Source of the DNA: Patescibacteria group bacterium
GTDB taxonomy: Bacteria > Patescibacteriota > 4484-211
NCBI GenBank assembly: GCA_018818265.1
Contig: JAHISN010000057.1
Span: 1-36,835, forward strand
Length of the DNA: 36,835 nucleotides
Direction: 5' to 3'
The notes under the pieces were generated by a model. It worked only from the letters and a program-made list of their open reading frames with translations, made no database searches and was not told the origin of the DNA. Made by a program: the position numbers and the translations under genes. Shown piece by piece: positions 22,750 to 29,505 of this stretch. Numbering within the stretch: position 1 is the stretch's first letter; each line of letters opens with the position of its first letter.

Positions 22750-23132
22750 TAATCCAATCCTGGAATAATTTGAACCAAAATTCTCATAATAAGGTGTATA
22801 GATGCAGAAAGAGCAATACCGGCAAGAGCATAAATTATCGTTGACCGCGCCAATTCCGCCTGTTTCACATCATCACCCGCAGTAGTGTATTTGAATCCGC
22901 CGATAATAAGAAAAATTATTCCCGCCAGAACGGCAAAATATGGCATCCAACTAATAATTCTTACGACTAATTTAACCGCCTCGTCGAGCGCCGTAGCAGG
23001 ATCACACAGAGGGTTTCCTTCACACAACTGGGCGCTCACCGCGCTAGGAGAAAAGAGAAAAATAAACACCGTAAGCGAAAAAACAAATATTCTGAAGATA
23101 GACTTGGAAAGTAAACTAGGCTTTAAAAACAT
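22734..23132 (-). CDS. TrbC/VirB2-like pilin-family protein
   Basis: A 132-aa protein. It has a signal peptide (RIFVFSLTVFIFLFSPSAVSA, probable cleavage after SAVSA), a short exported loop with two Cys (LCEGNPLCDP), then two membrane helices: YFAVLAGIIFLIIGGFKYTT and IIYALAGIALSASIHLIMRI. The pattern with GGFKYTTAGDD between the helices is typical of VirB2/TrbC-like small pilin-type proteins common in Patescibacteria. ATG 23132 is chosen because GGAGG lies about 10 nt upstream and the previous gene ends 5 nt before it. It probably forms an operon with the YggT-like gene. Whether it forms a pilus or a membrane channel is not known. Confidence 0.75.
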   Translation of the reverse strand: MFLKPSLLSKSIFRIFVFSLTVFIFLFSPSAVSAQLCEGNPLCDPATALDEAVKLVVRIISWMPYFAVLAGIIFLIIGGFKYTTAGDDVKQAELARSTIIYALAGIALSASIHLIMRILVQIIPGLDYYFTF

Positions 23133-23137
23133 AAACT

Positions 23138-23809
23138 TCACTCCTCCCACACTTTCTGCGGGGCGGTAGGGGCAAATAGCTTAACTAATCCAGAAAGAGC
23201 TAGGGCAACAAGAGCAGAAAAACCCATGGCTATAAGGGTAGTAAAATCTAAAATATGAGCCCCCCGACCGGCGTTTTGGACGATACCGGCAAAAGGCTTT
23301 ACAAATACATCCGAAACTTCAAAAATCCAAAGGACTATTTCGCTGGAAGTAGCGGCCGTGAGCAATTTAAAGAGAAGTCTTAAAGCAAGAAACCCTTCCA
23401 GCAAACCCAAACAGTAAAGGATTATCTGATGGGACTTTTTAATAAACTTTTGTCTCTTGAACTCAGAAATTTTAACAGTACCAGGCACCGATTCGAAACC
23501 AGACTGGGGGAATGGCTGTGGAACAACTTGTGATGAAAGGATAGGAACTTGCGGTTGTGTCGAGGCTACCGGTTGGTTAAGCGGATACTGCAGGGGGGGC
23601 GCCTCAAAGGATGATTGTGACTGAAACGGAACTTCTGGCGACACTGCCGATTGCGCTGGCTCTTGAATTCGAGACAACTCCGAGTCGGGCGCATTTCCAG
23701 CGACGCTGCCAACTTGCGGCGGAGTCACCATGCCACTACCTGTTATGCTAGGCGTTGCGGAAAAACCGGGCATGTTTGAATTATCAGTCCCTTCATTTTT
23801 ATCGTCCAT
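23138..23809 (-). CDS. YggT-like membrane protein with disordered N-terminus
   Basis: A 223-aa protein. Residues 1-115 are Pro/Gln/Ser-rich and probably disordered (PLQYPLNQPVASTQPQVP). The C-terminal half has YggT-like paired membrane helices: ILYCLGLLEGFLALRLLFKLL, then an amphipathic FEVSDVFVKPFAGIV, then LIAMGFSALVALALSGLVKL. YggT proteins are small integral membrane proteins of poorly defined function, sometimes linked to division. The transcript starts close to the ATG (promoter 23821-23850). The pilin-like gene follows 5 nt after the stop. Confidence 0.7.
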   Translation of the reverse strand: MDDKNEGTDNSNMPGFSATPSITGSGMVTPPQVGSVAGNAPDSELSRIQEPAQSAVSPEVPFQSQSSFEAPPLQYPLNQPVASTQPQVPILSSQVVPQPFPQSGFESVPGTVKISEFKRQKFIKKSHQIILYCLGLLEGFLALRLLFKLLTAATSSEIVLWIFEVSDVFVKPFAGIVQNAGRGAHILDFTTLIAMGFSALVALALSGLVKLFAPTAPQKVWEE

Positions 23810-23820
23810 TTATACTTTTG

Positions 23821-23850
23821 ATAGTACAATATGCCCAACAGTACTGTCAA
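23821..23850 (-). promoter_or_regulatory. promoter of YggT-like/pilin operon
   Basis: Minus strand: TTGACA (23850-23845), 18-nt spacer, TACTAT (23826-23821), then 11 nt to ATG 23809. Leader of only a few bases. Confidence 0.6.
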
Positions 23851-23866
23851 CAGCCTGAACTGATAG

Positions 23867-23920
23867 AGGGTTTAACCCTGTCACTATAATAAAATAAAAA
23901 AGTTGACAGGGTTAAACCCT
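23867..23920. repeat. perfect 17-bp inverted repeat
   Basis: AGGGTTTAACCCTGTCA (23867-23883) and its exact reverse complement (23904-23920), separated by 20 AT-rich bases. Each arm also contains an internal near-palindrome (GGGTTTAACCC). It lies in the divergent region between the YggT-like gene and trx. It could be a protein-binding site, an attenuating hairpin or a miniature mobile element. Confidence 0.8.
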
Positions 23921-23965
23921 ATTTCAAGCACAAGAAACTCCCTCTTGTTTAGACTCGTCTCAATA

Positions 23966-23974
23966 TGTTAGCAT
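23966..23974 (+). promoter_or_regulatory. extended -10 promoter of trx-gap
   Basis: TGtTAGCAT ends 6 nt before ATG 23981; matches the TATGnTAnnAT pattern seen before uvrD. Leaderless transcript predicted. Confidence 0.5.
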
Positions 23975-23980
23975 TTTTCC

Positions 23981-24247
23981 ATGCTAAAACTCCTGGACTT
24001 CTCCGCCACTTGGTGTCCGCCCTGCCAGCTAATGATTCCTGTTGTTGAAACAATAAAAGAGGAATTTAAAGGCAAGCTGGAGGTGGAAGAAATAAATATC
24101 GAGGAAAATCAGGCCAAGGCGCAAGAATTTTCCGTTATGAGTATCCCCACTTTTGTGATTCTGAAAGAAGGGAAAGAAGTTGATAGAAAAATGGGAGCAA
24201 TTGGGGAAAGTGCATTTAGAGAGTGGATCGCTAAATTTTTGAACTAG
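23981..24247 (+). CDS. thioredoxin
   Basis: An 88-aa thioredoxin-fold protein, slightly shorter than the usual 105 because the first beta-alpha unit is missing. The active site is WCPPC in FSATWCPPCQLM, differing from the common WCGPC. The cis-Pro loop is SIPTFVILKEGKEV. The CPPC variant may alter redox potential. No signal peptide, so cytoplasmic. It is followed by GAPDH after only 6 nt, and the two are probably co-transcribed. Confidence 0.9.
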   Translation: MLKLLDFSATWCPPCQLMIPVVETIKEEFKGKLEVEEINIEENQAKAQEFSVMSIPTFVILKEGKEVDRKMGAIGESAFREWIAKFLN

Positions 24248-24253
24248 ACACTC

Positions 24254-25330
24254 ATGAAAATCGCAATCAACGGTTTTGGTCGTATTGGCCGGACCACCCT
24301 CAAAACCATAATCTCACCCCACGACTGGGGGCGTATTCGTTTAAACAAGAAGTTCAAACGTGACGCAATTGAAGTTGTCGCCATTAACAACTTAGGCGGT
24401 CTTGACGAAACCTCTGCTTATTTGTTCAAACACGACTCAGTTTACGGGACTTATCCGGATCAAGTCCAACTAGTCAAAAACGGCACTCACCTTCGTGTAG
24501 GGAGCAGAGAAATTCCTTTCTATGCTGAGGCTGACCCGTCCAATTTACCATGGGGCGAGCTTGACATAGACATTGTTCTGGAATGTACCGGCGCTTTTAC
24601 CGAGTTTAGTAAAGCAGAAGCCCACATTAAAGCTGGGGCAAAAAGAGTAATCATATCCGCCAATGGCAAGGGTGCTGGAACCAGCATTGTTATCGGTACC
24701 GATTCCTATAAAGATTGGAAAGAACAAAAAGAAAAGCCCCAGGTAATAGCTAACTGTTCCTGCACCACTAACTGCGCTGGCCCGCTAATGCAGTTACTGC
24801 ACAGCCATTATCAAATATTAAAGGCCCAACTAATCACTGTACACGCAATCACCTCTACCCAAAGTTTGCTAGATAACAAAATGAAAGACCTAAGAGGCTC
24901 TCGTTCTGCATTTGCTTCTATTATCCCCCAATCCACAGGAGCGGCCAAAGCAGTGGAACGCATCATTCCGGACCTAAAAGGTAAAGTGAGTGGGTCTGCT
25001 TTTAGAGTGCCCGTAATTAACGGCTCAGTTTTAGAAGTAGTCGCACAAGTGTCCAAAGAAACGACTGCCGAGGAAATTAATAATATGCTTATTAACGAAT
25101 CCGAAAATGAATATTTAGGAATAATAGAGTGCTATCCGGACGGCCTTGTATCAAGTGACATCATTGGACTACCAATCTCAACCATTATTGATCTTCCTTT
25201 AACCGAAGTTCTGGACCTCCCGAATGTTAAAGATGAAAACTTAGTTAAAGTCGTTGCGTGGTACGACAATGAATACGCCTACACCTGCAGATTAGTCGAA
25301 CTCGCGCAAAAAGTAGGAGAAACTTTTTAA
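24254..25330 (+). CDS. gap: glyceraldehyde-3-phosphate dehydrogenase
   Basis: A 358-aa NAD(P)-dependent glycolytic enzyme that converts glyceraldehyde-3-phosphate to 1,3-bisphosphoglycerate. N-terminal Rossmann motif is INGFGRIGRTTLK. The catalytic Cys is in IANCSCTTNCAGP (normally NASCTTN). The expected His is in TVHAITSTQSLLD, and substrate-binding RGSRSAFASIIPQSTGAAK follows, with the C-terminal VVAWYDNEYAYTCRL. An extra basic loop (DWGRIRLNKKFKRD) lies near residue 30. The adenine-ribose position after beta-2 reads INNLGG instead of the usual ND, so cofactor preference is uncertain. Length is slightly above the usual 335. It is coupled to trx. Confidence 0.96.
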   Translation: MKIAINGFGRIGRTTLKTIISPHDWGRIRLNKKFKRDAIEVVAINNLGGLDETSAYLFKHDSVYGTYPDQVQLVKNGTHLRVGSREIPFYAEADPSNLPWGELDIDIVLECTGAFTEFSKAEAHIKAGAKRVIISANGKGAGTSIVIGTDSYKDWKEQKEKPQVIANCSCTTNCAGPLMQLLHSHYQILKAQLITVHAITSTQSLLDNKMKDLRGSRSAFASIIPQSTGAAKAVERIIPDLKGKVSGSAFRVPVINGSVLEVVAQVSKETTAEEINNMLINESENEYLGIIECYPDGLVSSDIIGLPISTIIDLPLTEVLDLPNVKDENLVKVVAWYDNEYAYTCRLVELAQKVGETF

Positions 25331-25363
25331 AAAGATAGCCGCCGAATCAACCCCAATTCACTC

Positions 25364-25393
25364 TTAGTATGATACACTAGTGTATCATACTAA
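25364..25393. promoter_or_regulatory. perfect 30-bp palindrome, site 1
   Basis: The half site is TTAGTATGATACACT, followed by its exact reverse complement. Each half contains a TGaTACACT extended -10-like string, in both directions. A near copy lies 77 bp away. It looks like a paired operator. Confidence 0.7.
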
Positions 25394-25441
25394 AACTATC
25401 CCTAGTAAAAACACATCCCCCCCCACAAAAAGTCAGCTAGT

Positions 25442-25469
25442 TGGTATGATAAACTAGTCTATCATACTA
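25442..25469. promoter_or_regulatory. 28-bp near-palindrome, site 2
   Basis: TGGTATGATAAACT / AGTCTATCATACTA, matching site 1 at 25 of 28 positions. It lies 80 bp before the YkuD-CapA start. The two sites flank a C8 run (about 25417-25424). Confidence 0.65.
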
Positions 25470-25533
25470 GATAAGCACATGGTACGTTCTCAAGTTCCAA
25501 CTCCGATTGCAACACCTCCCAGAGAAGCTAATG

Positions 25534-25542
25534 TGCTAAAAT
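25534..25542 (+). promoter_or_regulatory. extended -10 promoter of YkuD-CapA gene
   Basis: TGcTAAAAT ends 6 nt before ATG 25549; identical to the box at 4647. Leaderless transcript predicted. Confidence 0.55.
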
Positions 25543-25548
25543 CGGATT

Positions 25549-27138
25549 ATGGTCATCAACTACAGCCACATCCGGTCTCTGGCGCTAATTTGTCTTGTTA
25601 TTCTCACTCTCCATCTTTCTTTCATGGCGCAAAATTTAAAAGAAAACCAAATTCTGTATGACTTCCAACCGCCCATAGCTTCCACCCCAAACCCGACATC
25701 AACACTGACGCTGACGCTGACGCTGACCCCGACTCCCAATCCCACGCCTAACGCCAACTACACCAAGCGCTTGACTGATCCTTGCTACAAAAATTGGCGT
25801 GCCAAGATTCCACAGGAATTGGCTCTAACCGAATATCTTTCCGTTATTAGTATTCCCGAACAAAAACACTACTTATTTAAAGACAAAGAACTGATTAAAA
25901 CCTACACCATTTCCACCGGCGCTGGAGAAAATGAAATGCCCGAAGGAATTTGGAGAGTAGGGGAGATTAGAGACTCTGGGTTAGGCGGCATTTACGGCCC
26001 ACGACTATTGTTTCTGGAGGTTTGGGACAAGAACCAATTTATTGAAACTACGCGGGCATTTCACGGGACGAACGAGCCAGAGAAAATCGGCACCAACTTC
26101 GGTCTCGGATGCGTCTATCACTATAATGAAGATATTTTAGAGATCTACGATCTTCTCCCTCCGGAAACATTAGTAGTAACTACTTACGATGACGAACCCG
26201 CCAACTGGGAAATTTTAATTGGGGGTACAGTAGTATTGTCTCGCGGGGTGGATGAGCGCATCCGCAAATATCAAAATGTGAATTACCCATGGGAGAAAAT
26301 TGATCGTTTAACCCAATCGGCCGATTTAACTATCATTAATCTTAAGTCGGCTTTTGTTGAAGACTGCCCTTATGTTTCCGACAAACCCGTTTTTTGTTCT
26401 CAAACAGCCTATGTCAATGGCTTGACTATTAATAACATAGATTTAGTCAGCTTGGCAGGCAATCACCTCGGCGACTATGGCATTGATGGTATTGAGTACA
26501 CACTGGACGTACTTAACAAGAATAATATTCTTTTCACTGGCGCAGGGAAAGATTCTGCTGAAGCTTACCAGCCACAGATTATCGAACTTGTTAACAGAGT
26601 ACCATGCGCCGCTCCTACAGAGCTATGCAGAGCAACAGAGGAGACTCTAAAGGTTGGTTTCTTCTCCTTTAATACCGTAGCCGGCACATCTCCCGCCGCA
26701 AAAGAAGACTCCACCGGTGTCGCCTGGTGGAATGAACAGAAGGTTAGTGAAATTATCAAGTCACTAACCCCCCACACCGACATCATCATCGCCATGCCTA
26801 ACTGGGGGCCAGAATACACTCACCAGCCCACTGACGACCAAGTTAGCATGGGACACCTGCTTGTCGACTGGGGTGTAGACATTGTTGCCGGAGATCAAGC
26901 CCATTGGATACAAAAATATGAAGATTATCAGGACGGCGTTATCTTTTATGGACTAGGAAATTTAATTTTTGACCAGATGTGGTCGGAAAAGACAAGACAA
27001 GGCATTTTAGTCAAAATAGTAGTTGATAAGGATAAGAACTTCAGCTACGAAAGTATACCGACAATAATAGAAGATTATGCCCAGCCGAGATTGGCAAATT
27101 CGGAAGAGTCGAAAACTATCCTACGACAAATTGAGTAA
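25549..27138 (+). CDS. YkuD L,D-transpeptidase-like domain fused to CapA-like domain
   Basis: A 529-aa exported protein. A signal anchor covers about residues 9-26, followed by a Thr/Pro/Leu linker (TSTLTLTLTLTPTPNPTPN) encoded by a CTGACG tandem. Residues about 93-212 resemble YkuD: EYLSVISIPEQKHYLFKDKE at the start, His171 in FHGTNEP and the candidate catalytic Cys187 in GLGCVYHYN, although the usual SHGC(I/V)R motif is degenerate. Residues about 224-510 resemble the CapA/PgsA metallophosphatase fold: LAGNHLGDYG, PNWGPEYTHQP and FYGLGNLIFDQ are kept, but GDVM is GGTVVL and NLE is NLK. Activity of either domain is therefore uncertain. Cell-wall crosslinking or polymer attachment is plausible. 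Two long palindromes lie upstream. Confidence 0.8.
   Translation: MVINYSHIRSLALICLVILTLHLSFMAQNLKENQILYDFQPPIASTPNPTSTLTLTLTLTPTPNPTPNANYTKRLTDPCYKNWRAKIPQELALTEYLSVISIPEQKHYLFKDKELIKTYTISTGAGENEMPEGIWRVGEIRDSGLGGIYGPRLLFLEVWDKNQFIETTRAFHGTNEPEKIGTNFGLGCVYHYNEDILEIYDLLPPETLVVTTYDDEPANWEILIGGTVVLSRGVDERIRKYQNVNYPWEKIDRLTQSADLTIINLKSAFVEDCPYVSDKPVFCSQTAYVNGLTINNIDLVSLAGNHLGDYGIDGIEYTLDVLNKNNILFTGAGKDSAEAYQPQIIELVNRVPCAAPTELCRATEETLKVGFFSFNTVAGTSPAAKEDSTGVAWWNEQKVSEIIKSLTPHTDIIIAMPNWGPEYTHQPTDDQVSMGHLLVDWGVDIVAGDQAHWIQKYEDYQDGVIFYGLGNLIFDQMWSEKTRQGILVKIVVDKDKNFSYESIPTIIEDYAQPRLANSEESKTILRQIE
25697..25730 (+). repeat. CTGACG hexanucleotide repeat in linker
   Basis: Tandem (CTGACG)n encoding Thr-Leu repeats. 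The 6-nt unit changes linker length without frameshift. Confidence 0.7.
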
Positions 27139-27159
27139 GCTACTTAAGCGCTAACAAAC

Positions 27160-27189
27160 TTGCACCCAGCAGGGAGATAATGTTATACT
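27160..27189 (+). promoter_or_regulatory. strong orphan promoter upstream of uvrD
   Basis: TTGCAC (27160-27165), an 18-nt spacer, TATACT (27184-27189) with TGt before it. The uvrD start is 235 nt away and has its own -10 box, so this promoter may drive a small RNA or a long leader. Confidence 0.55.
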
Positions 27190-27235
27190 ATGGACTGCAC
27201 ACTGACAAATCTAAATTCAATCACCCCAGCCTACA

Positions 27236-27353
27236 TAAACGTTCATCGTTTAACAACGTCGCTACCAGGGCCAATAGGGCAATGCTCAATCAGAATTTAT
27301 AATCCTCCAAGACTTTACGCCTTAACAAAAGCCATCTAAACGTCCATCGTTTA
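27236..27353 (+). repeat. two TAAACG-CGTTTA stem-loops, 101 nt apart
   Basis: TAAACGttcatCGTTTA (27236-27252) and TAAACGtccatCGTTTA (27337-27353), each followed further on by GCTCAATCA. A duplicated module downstream of the orphan promoter. The gap 27139-27423 otherwise holds no recognised gene; a 49-codon frame from 27190 is doubtful. Confidence 0.55.
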
Positions 27354-27407
27354 AGAAAGGCTCAATCATAGGGAGTGGAAACAAATATATAGGCCAATAT
27401 CAAACTA

Positions 27408-27416
27408 TGATAAAAT
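27408..27416 (+). promoter_or_regulatory. extended -10 promoter of uvrD
   Basis: TGaTAAAAT ends 7 nt before the GTG start at 27424. Confidence 0.55.
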
Positions 27417-27423
27417 TCTATGC

Positions 27424-29328
27424 GTGTCCGATGCAATTCTTTCTTCTCTTAATTCCCAGCAGCAGGCGGCAGTAAAACATATGGATGGACCGAGCTTGGT
27501 TCTGGCCGGGGCCGGAAGCGGTAAGACCCGCGTATTAACCCACCGCACCGCCTATCTTATTGATCAAGGTATAGACCCACAAAATATTCTGCTAGTAACT
27601 TTTACTAATAAAGCCGCCGGGGAAATGAAGGAGCGAGTCCATAAACTTCTGGGCGCCTTTCCCGCTACTCCTGCGACCTATCCGGCTACTCACCCTCACA
27701 TCGGCACTTTTCATGCTACTTGCGCCCAAATTCTACGTCTTAACGGCGAACACATCGGCTTGTCATCACGCTATCTTATTTACGACACTGCAGACCAACT
27801 TTCACTCATCAGACAGGTTATTGAAAAACTAAAGCTGTCTAAAAGTCTCAAGCCTGCTGCCATTAAGAGCTTTATCTCTTCAGCCAAATGCGAACTCATC
27901 GGCCCTAAGAAATACGCTCAATACGCACGCGGCTATTATCAGGAGCTAGCAGCTGAAATCTATCCTGTTTACCAGAAAATGCTTAGGGAAAATGAGGCTC
28001 TGGATTTTGGCGATTTAATTATGGAAACTGTAAAGTTATTTAGAGAATTTCCCGAGGTTTTGAGCCAGCACCAAAACAAATTCCGCTACTTGATGGTGGA
28101 TGAATATCAGGACACTAACTTAGCCCAGTACACTTTGACTAAACTATTGACCGGAATAGGGGACACCCAAAATCTCTGCGTCGTTGGCGACTGTAGTCAA
28201 AGCATTTATGCCTTCCGTGGCGCCAACTTAGGCAATGTCCTTAAATTCAAGGGCGATTTTCCTCAAACCAAAATCTTTCATCTGGAAAGGAATTATCGTT
28301 CTACCAAGACGATATTGTCTGCGGCCACGCAAGTTATCAAAACTAACCGTCACGCCCATCCTGTCCTGGATCTTTGGACAGATAATGAACAAGGCCAGCC
28401 TATCGTAATTTATTATGCAATTGACCATGTAGATGAAGCCCAATTCGTAATCCATCAAATCCAGAAACTGCGCAACTATGATTTGAACGACTTTGCCGTT
28501 TTATACCGCACCAACGCTCAGTCACGGGCGCTGGAAGAAGTTTTTCTGCACTCACACCTGCCCTATCGTTTAGTCGGCGGCGTTCACTTCTACGAGCGCA
28601 AGGAAATTAAAGACATTCTGGCTTATCTCAGACTAATTGCTAACCCTAAAGATGGTGTTAGTTTTAAGCGGGCCGTTAACACCCCTCCGCGAGGTATAGG
28701 CCCAGTTACTCTAAAGCAAGGCGGCCCTAAACTGGAACATTTTCAAGCGCTCATTGAATCCTATCGGCATAAAAGCAAGCGTGTAAACATTGTAGATTTG
28801 ATTGATAACTTGCTAGAACGTATTAATTTTAAAGAGTATCTTGATGACGGTACTGAGAGCGGGATAACACGATGGGAAAATGTGTTGGAGCTTAAGTCTG
28901 TAGCTCAATCTTTTGCAAAACTTTCACCGGAAGAATCCATATTCGCCTTTTTAGAAAATGTCTCATTAATGGAAAGAACGGAAATATCAACCCGAAAGAA
29001 TGAGTCCCTGTTGACCAATCGTGAAGAAAGCGCGGTTAACTTAATGACCCTGCACGCAGTTAAAGGACTGGAATTCCCAGTAATTTTTATTATTGGTATG
29101 GAAGAAGGTCTCTTGCCGCACTCCCGCTCCTTAATGGAACGCACGGCGCTAGAAGAGGAAAGAAGACTCGCCTATGTAGGTATCACCCGTGCACGCGAAA
29201 GACTATTTTTAACCCACACCCAAAGTAGATTATATTTCGGCCAACAGAGAATATTCCCACCCTCAAGATTCTTGAAAGATCTTCCGGAAGAATTAGTGGT
29301 CCGCAAGAGGGGATTGTTAATGAGTTAA
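27424..29328 (+). CDS. UvrD/PcrA-type superfamily 1 DNA helicase
   Basis: A 634-aa 3'-5' helicase for nucleotide-excision and replication repair. SF1A motifs in order: Q motif (LNSQQQAAVKHMDGPSLV), I (AGAGSGKTRVLTHR), Ia (TFTNKAAGEMKERV), II (LMVDEYQDTN), III (VVGDCSQSIYAFRGA), IV (FHLERNYRST), V (LMTLHAVKGLEFPVIFIIGM) and VI (RRLAYVGITRARERLFLTH). It stops soon after motif VI, about 90 residues shorter than PcrA/UvrD, lacking the C-terminal RNA-polymerase-binding region. GTG 27424 is leaderless. The stop codon lies inside a GGTTAATG tandem array. Confidence 0.95.
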   Translation: MSDAILSSLNSQQQAAVKHMDGPSLVLAGAGSGKTRVLTHRTAYLIDQGIDPQNILLVTFTNKAAGEMKERVHKLLGAFPATPATYPATHPHIGTFHATCAQILRLNGEHIGLSSRYLIYDTADQLSLIRQVIEKLKLSKSLKPAAIKSFISSAKCELIGPKKYAQYARGYYQELAAEIYPVYQKMLRENEALDFGDLIMETVKLFREFPEVLSQHQNKFRYLMVDEYQDTNLAQYTLTKLLTGIGDTQNLCVVGDCSQSIYAFRGANLGNVLKFKGDFPQTKIFHLERNYRSTKTILSAATQVIKTNRHAHPVLDLWTDNEQGQPIVIYYAIDHVDEAQFVIHQIQKLRNYDLNDFAVLYRTNAQSRALEEVFLHSHLPYRLVGGVHFYERKEIKDILAYLRLIANPKDGVSFKRAVNTPPRGIGPVTLKQGGPKLEHFQALIESYRHKSKRVNIVDLIDNLLERINFKEYLDDGTESGITRWENVLELKSVAQSFAKLSPEESIFAFLENVSLMERTEISTRKNESLLTNREESAVNLMTLHAVKGLEFPVIFIIGMEEGLLPHSRSLMERTALEEERRLAYVGITRARERLFLTHTQSRLYFGQQRIFPPSRFLKDLPEELVVRKRGLLMS

Positions 29329-29450
29329 TGGGTTAATGGGTTAATGGGTTAATGGGTTAATGATGTTAATGATGGCCATTTGACGATTAGTCAACAACTC
29401 ATTAACTACTTCATTAACTACTTCATTAACTATTCATTAACTGACCACTA
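29316..29450. repeat. GGTTAATG and inverted CATTAACTACTT tandem arrays
   Basis: About five GGTTAATG units (29316-29362) overlap the uvrD stop. They are followed by inverted units of about 12 nt (CATTAACTACTT, about 29399-29441). The two can pair over a long stem between convergent uvrD and pnp, possibly a bidirectional terminator. Confidence 0.75.
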
Positions 29451-29457
29451 ACAACTA

Positions 29458-29500
29458 GAAACTGAAACCTAAAAAGCTAGTGAAGCTAAAAAGCTAACCA
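29458..29500. repeat. AAAAAGCTA-GAAGCTA repeat after pnp
   Basis: GAAACTGAAACCTAAAAAGC then TAGTGAAGCTA. The related inverted copy in the rpsO leader (32041-32092) shares ACTGAAACC plus AAAAAGCTA plus TGAAGCTA, so the two flank rpsO-pnp as inverted repeats. Confidence 0.6.
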
Positions 29501-29505
29501 CCTGA

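Noticed and set aside
27190-27339. 49-codon frame beginning ATG right after the orphan TATACT box
   Set aside because: The ATG lies at the end of the -10 box, upstream of the expected transcription start, with no ribosome binding site. The peptide has no recognisable character, and its stop falls in the second stem-loop. A non-coding transcript is more likely.
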